Source: DASTQL01 sp035761805
Lineage (GTDB): Bacteria; Actinomycetota; Actinomycetes; Jiangellales; Jiangellaceae
Reading direction: 5' to 3'
DNA: 31,493 nt
Assembly (NCBI GenBank): GCA_035761805.1
Contig: DASTQL010000034.1
Coordinates: 1 to 31,493 of the forward strand
Every line of letters starts with the position of its first letter. Position 1 is the stretch's first letter. Shown piece after piece: positions 22,732 to 29,300 of this stretch. The translations under genes and the position numbers were made by a program. The notes under the pieces are model-generated. The model was not told where the DNA came from, did not search any database, and was given only the letters and a program-made list of their open reading frames with translations.

Positions 22732-23661
22732 ATGACGCAGCCGAGCTTCAGCACGTACGGCGCGGTGGACCTCGCGGCCTTGACCCAGCGCGGCTCCCAG
22801 CCGCCGTCCAGGGGTGCGTCCGCTGGCGCCACCGGCGGCCTGGTCGTCGACGTCACCGAGGCGACGTTCCAGGCCGAGGTGCTCGAGCGGTCGTTGACCG
22901 TCCCTGTCGTCGTCGACTTCTGGGCCGAGTGGTGCGCGCCGTGCAAGCAGCTCAGCCCGGCCCTCGAGCGGCTGGCCGAGGAGTACGCGGGCCGGTTCGT
23001 CCTGGCCAAGGTCGACGTCGACGCCAACCAACAGCTGGCGGCGGCGGCGCAGATCCAGTCCATCCCGACCGTGCTGGGCGTGATCAAGGGGCAGGCGGTC
23101 CCGCTGTTCCAGGGCGCACTGCCCGAGGCGCAGGTGCGCCAGTACGTCGACCAGCTCCTCCAGGTGGCCGCTGCGAACGGCGTGACCGGGGTGGCCGAGC
23201 CCGGCGGGGAGGACCCCGGGACCACGACGGAGCCGGCCGCGCCCGCGCACGACCCCCGCTACGACGCCGCCTACGACGCCATCGAGCGCGGTGACCTCGA
23301 TGCGGCGGCGGCCGCCTACCAGGGGCTGCTCACCGAGGCGCCGGCGGACGAGGAGGCCCGGCTGGGGCTGGCCCAGGTGGACCTGATGCGCCGGACCGAG
23401 GGGCTGGACGAGGGCCCGGCCCGGGCTCGCGCCGACAGCTCACCCGACGACGTCGACGCCGCCCTCCTCGTGGCCGACCTGGACGTGCTCGCCGGCCGTC
23501 CCGAGGACGCGTTCGCGCGCCTGGTCGACGTGGTGCGCCGGACCAGCGGCGACGACCGGGACCGGGCACGTAGCCGGCTGCTCGAGCTCTTCGGCGTGGT
23601 GGGCCAGGGCGACCCTCGGGTCGCCAAGGCCCGGGTCACCCTCGCCAGCGCCCTCTTCTGA
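22732..23661 (+). CDS. Thioredoxin-TPR protein (YbbN/CnoX-like co-chaperone)
   Basis: A 309-residue protein. The N-terminal 35 residues are a low-complexity leader. A thioredoxin domain spans about 37-145 (VVVDFWAEWCAPCKQLSPAL, with Cys68-Ala-Pro-Cys71; AKVDVDANQQLAAAAQIQSI; cis-Pro in SIPTVLGV). A linker rich in Glu/Thr/Pro follows (about 150-175), then TPR-like helices (AYDAIERGDLDAAAAAYQGL, DEEARLGLAQVDL, DVDAALLVADLDVLAGRPED). The architecture is that of YbbN/CnoX, which holds clients for chaperones during oxidative stress. E. coli YbbN lacks an active CxxC, but actinobacterial members usually keep it, as here. It is intact although flanked by pseudogenes. The ATG sits 6 bp after a CACAAT -10. 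Confidence 0.9.
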   Translation: MTQPSFSTYGAVDLAALTQRGSQPPSRGASAGATGGLVVDVTEATFQAEVLERSLTVPVVVDFWAEWCAPCKQLSPALERLAEEYAGRFVLAKVDVDANQQLAAAAQIQSIPTVLGVIKGQAVPLFQGALPEAQVRQYVDQLLQVAAANGVTGVAEPGGEDPGTTTEPAAPAHDPRYDAAYDAIERGDLDAAAAAYQGLLTEAPADEEARLGLAQVDLMRRTEGLDEGPARARADSSPDDVDAALLVADLDVLAGRPEDAFARLVDVVRRTSGDDRDRARSRLLELFGVVGQGDPRVAKARVTLASALF

Positions 23662-23680
23662 CCCGCAAAGGATCACGGCA

Positions 23681-23741
23681 GCCGCGTAAGTGGGTGCCGA
23701 GCCAGGTGAATGCACCCGGTCCGGTGCCCACTTGCCGCGGC
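23681..23741. terminator. Imperfect inverted repeat after the thioredoxin gene
   Basis: GCCGCGTAAGTGGGTGCCG (23681-23699) pairs imperfectly with CGGTGCCCACTTGCCGCGGC (23722-23741) across a 22 bp loop. It lies 20 bp after the thioredoxin stop and 44 bp before the end of the decayed permease, so a transcription terminator is the simplest reading. It could also be the end of a mobile or repetitive element. Confidence 0.4.
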
Positions 23742-23784
23742 ACGGGCACGACACCGACGCTCGAGGAGCACCCGAAGCGCCCAC

Positions 23785-24689
23785 TCAGGCCAGATCACGG
23801 CGGCGCATCGTCAGGGCGGCCGCCATCAGGAACACCACGACGTAGGCAGCCAGCAGCAGCGCGGACTCCCCCCGCTCAGCACGGTCAGCACGCCCGGCGC
23901 GCCGTCACCGCCGGACTCGGCCGAAGCACCCAGCGCCCCGGCCATCGAGCCGGCCGCGGTGCCGGGCAGGACGTTCGTCACGTGCTCCAGCCCGTCGATC
24001 AACTCCGCCACGCCGCGCAGCAGGTTCTCGACCACCAGCGACCACACCAGCCCGAGGCCCACCGCCAGCGCTGGACTGCGAGTCAGCACGCCGATCAGCA
24101 CACCGGCGGCCCGCCCACATGGTGCTGATCGGCAGGCCGCCACCCACCGACGTGGCGAGCTCACCGGCATCAGGCCAGACGAGAGTCTGCGATTCCGCGG
24201 TGGAGATCAGCGTCGAGGCACCGGAGTCGAGTGCGGGCTGGCCGATCCGGATCGCCACGACGACGATCGCCAGGGCCACGAGCGTGCCTCCAAACGCGAC
24301 CCGCCGACCCGGGCCCTGAGTCAGGACCGTCTTCACGTCCCCTAAGCCGAAGCCGCTACCCGCAACCAGGGCGCCCAGGATCATCATGATCGCCCCGCCG
24401 AACATCGGCAGTCCCCCGGTGAAGGTCCGCGGTACCGCGTCCGGCAGCAGGTGGCCAGCAGGGCATCGGTCGCCTGCGCGCCGCCGAAGCTGCCCGAGCC
24501 GGTCGTGTACGCGATGTAGTCGAACACATAGGCAAAGGTCAGGTTCAGTGCGAGCCAGACACCGGCCAGCACCCACACCGCCGGCCACATGCGCAGCCGC
24601 AGCATCTCGGCTCGGACGCTGGCCCACAGAGCCCGCGCGCCGGTCGGCCGCTCCACTGTCTTCAGGGGCTCCAACCCTGTCACCGTCAC
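23785..24689 (-). pseudogene. Frameshifted ABC transporter permease
   Basis: The gene begins with GTG at 24689, overlapping the ATPase stop (GTGA), and its original TGA is at 23785, but at least three frameshifts break it. The first frame reads LWASVRAEMLRLRMWPAVWV and LAGVWLALNLTFAYVFDYIA. Near 24450 one base is missing, after which LLPDAVPRTFTGGLPMFGGA and LGALVAGSGFGLGDVKTVLT continue in another frame. Near 24115 a second shift leads to GVLIGVLTRSPALAVGLGLV and WSLVVENLLRGVAELIDGLE. Near 23880 a third leads to AYVVVFLMAAALTMRRRDLA. The hydrophobic pattern is that of an ABC-2 permease. Single-base shifts can be sequencing errors, but the partner ATPase is also truncated, which favours real decay. 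Confidence 0.82.
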
Positions 24690-25165
24690 GACTGGTTCTC
24701 CTCACTCGCCGTCCAACCGCTCCCATCGGTCAGCTCGAAGAAGACGTCCTCGAGCGAGCGCTCCGAGGGGCGGATCTCCTGGATGTCCACACCCGGTGAC
24801 ACGAGCTCTCGCGCCAGCTCCGGCGCCCGGTCGGCGACGAGATCCACGTGCATGCCCCCGTCGAGCAGGCGCACGCCTTCGTCCCCGGCCGCGTGCATGG
24901 CGACCGCCAGCGCATGGTCCACCGGCTCGCCGCGGACGAAGACACCGCTCGCGCCGCGCAACTCCGCCACGGTGTTCTCGGCGAGCAGCCGGCCATGGGC
25001 GATGACGCCCACCCGATCGCGGATCTCCTGGACCTCACCGAGCAGGTGGCTCGACAGCAGCACGGTGTGGCCCTGCCCCGCCAGCTCGACGATCAGCGTC
25101 CGCATCTCGGCCGTGCCCGCCGGGTCGAGCCCATTGGTCGGCTCGTCCAGGACGAGGAGTTCGGG
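24686..25165 (-). pseudogene. 5'-truncated ABC transporter ATPase
   Basis: Only the C-terminal half remains. From about 25165 it reads PELLVLDEPTNGLDPAG (Walker B and D-loop), HTVLLSSHLLGEVQEIRDRV (H-loop) and the C-terminal extension LVSPGVDIQEIRPSERSLED. Walker A, Q-loop and signature are gone; upstream DNA abruptly becomes esterase sequence on the other strand. The frame could start at about 25225 but that would be a meaningless leader. It was the first gene of an ATPase-permease pair, coupled by GTGA to the broken permease, and cannot hydrolyse ATP. Confidence 0.85.
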
Positions 25166-25413
25166 ACCCCCACCTCGGGCGCATCCACCGTTTCGTCCGG
25201 ACCGTGCTCGACGCCGCGCCGCCACCCTCGCTGCCGCAGGTGGCGCTGACCTGCGGGGTGATCGAGGAGAACGTCCACAACAACCGGCTCATGTGCGCTG
25301 GATGCGCCACCACGGCTACCACGTCACCTACGCCGAGGTGCCGGACGTGCACAACTTCACCGCCTGGCGCGACTCTTTCGACCCGCACCTGAGCGACCTC
25401 CTCACCGGACCTG
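25165..25413 (+). pseudogene. Remnant (C-terminal third) of an enterochelin-esterase-like hydrolase
   Basis: From about 25165 one plus-strand frame reads DPHLGRIHRFVRTVLDA and PQVALTCGVIEENVHNNRLM. A frameshift near 25293-25296 follows, and the next frame continues RWMRHHGYHVTYAEVPDVHN then FTAWRDSFDPHLSDLLT. This is the C-terminus of the Fes/Esterase-D-like family, including the catalytic-His region VHNFTAWRD. Its N-terminal two-thirds, with the nucleophile, are missing, replaced by the inverted ABC ATPase fragment. The next gene is a related esterase, so this was once the first of a pair of esterases. Confidence 0.8.
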
Positions 25414-25423
25414 GGGCACCGCG

Positions 25424-25429
25424 TAGCCT
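25424..25429 (+). promoter_or_regulatory. -10 element TAGCCT, likely leaderless start
   Basis: TAGCCT ends 8 bp before the ATG at 25438. It lies just after the esterase remnant, so the intact esterase may have kept its own promoter despite loss of the upstream gene. Confidence 0.4.
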
Positions 25430-25437
25430 TCGCACCC

Positions 25438-26187
25438 ATGAGGCGCGAGTCCCGGGAGATCTGGTCGCCCGCGATCGGGGCCGGCGGCACGGTGATCAGC
25501 TACGGCCATTGGGGCCGGCCGGTGCTCGTCTTCCCGTCCGAACAGGGACGCGCCTGGGACTTCGAGAACAACGGCATGGTCGGCGCCGTTGCCGACCTGC
25601 TCGAGGCCGGCCGCGTCAAGCTCTACTGCGTCGACTCGTACGACGCCGCGAGCTGGTCCGACAGCAGCGTGCCGGTGGAGGAGCGGGCCCGCCGGCACGG
25701 CGCGTACGAGTCGTGGATCCTCGACCAGGTGCAGTCCTACATCCGCGACGACTGCGGCGGCCGGCCCGTGGACACGATCACGACGGGCTGCAGCCTGGGC
25801 GCCTACCACGCGCTCAACTTCACGCTCCGTCGCGCAGACCTCTTCCCGCTGGCCGTCGGCCTGTCCGGCAACTACGACCCGTCGGCCTGGAAGCCCTGGG
25901 GCGAGCGCGGTGACGCCGCCTACTTCAACAATCCCATGGACTACGTGCCCAACCTGCACGGCGACCACCTGGACTGGCTGCGCGGCCGCGTGTCCGTCCT
26001 CCTCGTCGTGGGCCAGGGGGCCTGGGAGGTCGACCCCACGGGGGCGCTGCCGTCGACACTGCGGATGGCCGAGCTGCTCCGGGAGAAGGGGATCCGGCAC
26101 GAGCTGGACGTCTGGGGCTACGACACGCCGCACGACTGGCCCTCTTGGCGGGCCCAGCTCGCCCACCACCTGCCGCGCTTCTGCTGA
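25438..26187 (+). CDS. Esterase of the Fes/EstD-like alpha/beta-hydrolase family
   Basis: A 249-residue esterase. The N-terminal sheet reads TVISYGHWGRPVLVFPSEQG and RAWDFENNGMVGAVADLL; VKLYCVDSYDAASWSDSS follows. The nucleophile elbow is TTGCSLGAYHAL (Ser119), consistent with enterochelin-esterase/esterase-D-like enzymes. The catalytic His is in TPHDWPSWRAQ. There is no signal peptide, so it is cytoplasmic. The substrate is unknown. A truncated relative lies directly upstream, and an aldolase and an ATP-grasp protein follow on the same strand with gaps of 82 and 56 bp. A short hairpin GGGCC-GAAC-GGCCC (26192-26205) lies after its stop and might be a weak terminator. Confidence 0.85.
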   Translation: MRRESREIWSPAIGAGGTVISYGHWGRPVLVFPSEQGRAWDFENNGMVGAVADLLEAGRVKLYCVDSYDAASWSDSSVPVEERARRHGAYESWILDQVQSYIRDDCGGRPVDTITTGCSLGAYHALNFTLRRADLFPLAVGLSGNYDPSAWKPWGERGDAAYFNNPMDYVPNLHGDHLDWLRGRVSVLLVVGQGAWEVDPTGALPSTLRMAELLREKGIRHELDVWGYDTPHDWPSWRAQLAHHLPRFC

Positions 26188-26269
26188 GGTCGGGCCGAAC
26201 GGCCCCTGTGCCCGGGCCCGCCCGGCGGCAGGCTGGAGGGGTAGGTCCTCCTGGTGCGGGGTGAGTGTC

Positions 26270-27211
26270 ATGACGACGACGAGGCGGGTCCGCGAGATCA
26301 TGTCCTGGTACGCGGGCGAGTCCCCCGGGACGCTCGCGAACCTCCACCGTCTGCTCATGCACGGACGTACCGGCGGGACCGGCAAGCTCGTCGTGCTCCC
26401 TGTCGACCAGGGTTTCGAGCACGGTCCGGGCCGGTCCTTCGCGCCGAACCCACCCGGCTACGACCCCCGCTACCACTTCCGGCTCGCGATCGACGCCGGG
26501 TGCAGCGCGCACGCCGCGCCCCTGGGGTCGATCCAGTCCGGCGCCGCCGAGTACGCGGGCGAGCTGCCGCTCATCCTCAAGTGCAACAACAGCGACTCCC
26601 TCTACACCGGAGCCGACCCCGTCCCCGCCGTGACGGCTGGCGTCGAGGACGCCCTCCGGCTCGGCTGCGCCGCCGTCGGGTTCACGATCTACCCCGGTTC
26701 CGCGGGGCGGAACACCATGTACGAGGAGGTGCGGGCGCTGGCCGCGGACGCCAAGGCGGCGGGCCTGGTCGTGGTCGTCTGGTCCTACCCGCGGGGGTCG
26801 GGGCTGAGCAGGGAGGGGCAGACCGCCGTCGACGTGGTCGCCTACGCCGCGCAGATCGCCTGCCAGCTCGGCGCCCACGTGGTCAAGGTGAAGCCACCGA
26901 CCGAGCGGATCGAGAGCGACGCCGCGCGAGCGGCCCTCGAGAAGGCGGGGGTCCCGCTCGACACGCTGGCCGCCCGGGTACGGCACGTCGTGCAGTCGGC
27001 CTTCGACGGCCGGCGGATCGTCATCTTCTCCGGCGGCGCGGCGAAGGAGACCGCCGCGCTCCTCGAGGAGAACCGTCAGACCGCGCTCGGCGGAGGGTTC
27101 GGGACGATCATGGGCCGAAACTCCTTCCAGCGCCCCTACGACGAGGCGATCGAGCTCCTGCGGGCCGTCATGGACATCCACTCCACGACGAGGGCGGCGC
27201 CCGGCGACTAG
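26270..27211 (+). CDS. Class I fructose-bisphosphate aldolase (DhnA/FbaB-like)
   Basis: A 313-residue Schiff-base aldolase of the archaeal/FbaB type. Motifs are LVVLPVDQGFEHGPGRSF (start of the barrel), LILKCNNSDSLY, GCAAVGFTIYPGSAGRNTMY, VVWSYPRGSGLS, the Lys-bearing strand GAHVVKVKPP (Lys206 the likely Schiff-base Lys) and the phosphate-binding end FSGGAAKE with GGGFGTIMGRNSFQRP. It cleaves fructose-1,6-bisphosphate, or may act in a related aldol or transaldol step. I chose ATG at 26270; the same frame continues upstream antisense to nothing meaningful. It lies between the esterase and the ATP-grasp gene, and whether it belongs to their pathway or to central glycolysis cannot be decided here. 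Confidence 0.9.
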   Translation: MTTTRRVREIMSWYAGESPGTLANLHRLLMHGRTGGTGKLVVLPVDQGFEHGPGRSFAPNPPGYDPRYHFRLAIDAGCSAHAAPLGSIQSGAAEYAGELPLILKCNNSDSLYTGADPVPAVTAGVEDALRLGCAAVGFTIYPGSAGRNTMYEEVRALAADAKAAGLVVVVWSYPRGSGLSREGQTAVDVVAYAAQIACQLGAHVVKVKPPTERIESDAARAALEKAGVPLDTLAARVRHVVQSAFDGRRIVIFSGGAAKETAALLEENRQTALGGGFGTIMGRNSFQRPYDEAIELLRAVMDIHSTTRAAPGD

Positions 27212-27227
27212 CGTCCGGGCCCCCTGC

Positions 27228-27233
27228 TAGCGT
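27228..27233 (+). promoter_or_regulatory. Extended -10 element upstream of the ATP-grasp gene
   Basis: TGC-TAGCGT (hexamer 27228-27233, preceded by TG) resembles an extended -10, placed 34 bp before the GTG at 27268. The ATP-grasp gene may thus have its own promoter within the aldolase-ATP-grasp spacer. Confidence 0.3.
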
Positions 27234-27267
27234 CGCCGCACCGAGTCGTCGGGCGGAGGGAGACCTC

Positions 27268-28548
27268 GTGGACGAGCAGGTGCGGCACGTCGTCGGGCTC
27301 TTGCTGGGTACCGAGGAGGACTGGCCGAGAGCGTTCGAGGAGCTGGCCCGACGACTCGGCCCGGTCACCGACTCGTCGGGGTCCGAGCATGCGCTCGACG
27401 TGGAGCGCATCACGATCGAGCCCTTCGATCTCCGAGCCAAGCCCCGCTACGGCTTGGTCATCGACCGGCTCGCGTACTGGTACTACCACCCGCGCGAGTG
27501 GCTCAAGAAGGTCGCCCTCATGGACGACGTCTACCTGCTCAACAGCCCGTTCACCTTCCAGTCCATGGAGAAGCACGCCGCCTACTGCGCCATGATGCGG
27601 CTCGGGCTCAAGGTGCCCGACACGGTCCTGGTGCCGTACAAGAACCCCGTCGACAACGCCAGATACGCCTACACGGCGGAGAAGTACAACCGCTCGTTCG
27701 ACCTGGACGCGATCGCCGATCGGCTCGGCTACCCGATGTTCATGAAGCCGTACGACGGCGGGGCGTGGCGCGGCGTCTCGATGATCCGGGACCGCGACGA
27801 CCTGCACCGGGCCTACGACGAGTCCGGCGAGATGCTCATGCACCTCCAGCAGGCCGTCGCCGGCTACGACGTCTTCGCGCGAGCGCTGTCCATCGGGGCC
27901 GAGACGATGGTGATGAAGTTCCGGCCCGACGAGCCGATGCATGACCGGTACGAGGTCGCGCACGACTTCCTGCCCCCGGAGGCAGGGCACGAGTCGGAGA
28001 CCATCAGCCGCCTGGTCAACGCGTTCTTCCGCTGGGAGTTCAACTCCTGCGAGATGCTGGTCAAGGGCCCAGACGTCCATCCCATCGACTACGCCAACGC
28101 CTGCCCGGACGTCTCCGTGACCTCGCTGCACTACTACTTCCCGTGGGCGATGAAGGCGCTGCTCAGGTGGTCGGTCTTCTGCCTGGTGACCGATCGGGCG
28201 CCCCGGCTGGACTTCGACCAGCGCCCGTACGTCGAGGTGTCCGAGCGGGACGATCTCTCGTACGAGGAGAAGCTGGCGGCCTACCGTCGGCTGGCCGACG
28301 AGCACTTCGAGGTGGACCGCTACCACGACTTCTGCGACTCCCGGCTGCGGCACCTCGACGAGCTCGTCCTCGACTGGGTCTCCGGCCCGGACTTCGACCG
28401 GCTGCTGGTCGACACGGTTGTGGCGACGTACCCGAGCCACGAGCACGAGCAGTTCCTCGCGCACTTCAGGGGACTGCTCGGTCTGTGGGTCAGGGACGAG
28501 GAGGCCCGGCTCGCAGGTTCGGTGGCGCTCGGCGACCGGTCGGGTTGA
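27268..28548 (+). CDS. ATP-grasp domain protein of unknown substrate
   Basis: A 426-residue protein of the ATP-grasp superfamily, whose members join a carboxylate, via an acyl phosphate, to an amine, thiol or similar nucleophile. The N-terminal part (1-95) is unusually aromatic (VIDRLAYWYYHPREWLKK). The central part has FTFQSMEKHAAYCAMMRLGL and the nucleotide-binding GYPMFMKPYDGGAWRGVSMI (Lys160). The metal site is probably Glu257 in RWEFNSCEMLV with Asp274 and Asn277 in HPIDYANACPD. The C-terminal 130 residues (from about residue 300) are helical and not recognisable. The GTG at 27268 has GGAGGGAGA upstream. It follows the aldolase by 56 bp. A peptide-like or sugar-acid conjugation is possible, but the reaction is unknown. 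Confidence 0.82.
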   Translation: MDEQVRHVVGLLLGTEEDWPRAFEELARRLGPVTDSSGSEHALDVERITIEPFDLRAKPRYGLVIDRLAYWYYHPREWLKKVALMDDVYLLNSPFTFQSMEKHAAYCAMMRLGLKVPDTVLVPYKNPVDNARYAYTAEKYNRSFDLDAIADRLGYPMFMKPYDGGAWRGVSMIRDRDDLHRAYDESGEMLMHLQQAVAGYDVFARALSIGAETMVMKFRPDEPMHDRYEVAHDFLPPEAGHESETISRLVNAFFRWEFNSCEMLVKGPDVHPIDYANACPDVSVTSLHYYFPWAMKALLRWSVFCLVTDRAPRLDFDQRPYVEVSERDDLSYEEKLAAYRRLADEHFEVDRYHDFCDSRLRHLDELVLDWVSGPDFDRLLVDTVVATYPSHEHEQFLAHFRGLLGLWVRDEEARLAGSVALGDRSG

Positions 28549-28594
28549 GGGGTTCGGTCAGACCTGGACGCTGCATCCGTAGGAGAGCACGGCG

Positions 28595-29017
28595 ATGACG
28601 TCCCGCGTGACGATGTCCGGGTCCTTCGTGCTGCCCTGCCACCCGGCCACGGCCCTTCCGTTGTTCACCCCCGAGGGGGAGCGGCGCTGGGTCGACGGTT
28701 GGGTTCCCGTGTACCACTCCGCGGCGACCGACGAGGTCGGCGCCGTGTGGACGACGGCCGCCGGGGCCCCGACGACCTGGGTCACGGTCGTCCGTGACGA
28801 CGACCGGGTCGCCTATGCGCGAGTCTCTGCCGACGGTACGGCCGGCCTGGTCCAGGTGCGCTGCCTCGCTGACGGTTCCGGTGAGACGACCGTTGAGGTG
28901 ACCTACGACCTCACGGCCACCGATCCCCGCGGACGGGCCCGCCTCGAGGATTTTGCACGCGATTACGCCGACCTGCTCGAGGACTGGCGCGCACGGACCC
29001 GACGGATGCTGGCGTAG
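28595..29017 (+). CDS. SRPBCC (START-like) domain protein
   Basis: A 140-residue protein of the Bet v1/START-like fold, which binds hydrophobic ligands. The strand pattern is typical: SFVLPCHPATALPLFTPEGE, RRWVDGWVPVYH, VGAVWTTAAGAPTTWVTVV, YARVSADGTAGLVQVRC, ETTVEVTYDLTATDPRGRA. It ends with a long C-terminal helix (RLEDFARDYADLLEDWRART). The ATG has GGAGAG upstream. It may carry or modify a ligand of the ATP-grasp/esterase locus, 46 bp upstream, but this is only proximity. Its stop overlaps the GTG of the CBS fragment by one base (TAGTG). Confidence 0.78.
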   Translation: MTSRVTMSGSFVLPCHPATALPLFTPEGERRWVDGWVPVYHSAATDEVGAVWTTAAGAPTTWVTVVRDDDRVAYARVSADGTAGLVQVRCLADGSGETTVEVTYDLTATDPRGRARLEDFARDYADLLEDWRARTRRMLA

Positions 29018-29229
29018 TGCGCGGGGAGCTTCCCGGCCGGCCATTCGTGGTTGCCGCCGATGCCGACGCGGGCGACGTGCTGCGCTCGATGACCGAGCAC
29101 CGGGTCACGCGGATGCCGGTGATCGACGACCACCGGCTGGTGGGAATGATCAGCGAGGCCGACCTGCCTCGGCACCTGAGCGAGGACCAGCTCGCGACCT
29201 TCGTGGAGTCGGTCTACGGCCGAGCCTGA
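29017..29229 (+). CDS. Single-CBS-repeat protein, probably a truncated two-CBS gene
   Basis: A 70-residue protein carrying one CBS repeat: PFVVAADADAGDVLRSMTEH, RVTRMPVIDDHRLVGMIS, then EADLPRHLSEDQLATFVESV. It matches the C-terminal half of small two-CBS proteins of about 135-140 residues; the expected N-terminal repeat is missing and the upstream DNA encodes the SRPBCC protein. The only start is GTG at 29017, overlapping that gene's TAG. A lone CBS repeat could still work as a homodimer, so I leave it as a possible gene, but truncation by deletion is the better explanation. Confidence 0.55.
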   Translation: MRGELPGRPFVVAADADAGDVLRSMTEHRVTRMPVIDDHRLVGMISEADLPRHLSEDQLATFVESVYGRA

Positions 29230-29300
29230 TCCGGCCGGTTCGCCGCCCCGGTACGGTGCTTGGGACCTGGCTCCCGACCAGTACCGGGGAGGGCCCCGCC

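Noticed and set aside
23785..25165. A functional second ABC exporter
   Set aside because: The ATPase lacks Walker A and the signature motif, and the permease has at least three frameshifts.
25155..25175. An insertion sequence or integron site at the ABC/esterase junction
   Set aside because: No transposase, terminal inverted repeat, target duplication or att-like core is visible; a simple deletion explains the structure.
26270..27211. DhnA-like enzyme of secondary metabolism
   Set aside because: The motifs fit ordinary class I fructose-bisphosphate aldolase equally well, so no special role was assigned despite the neighbours.
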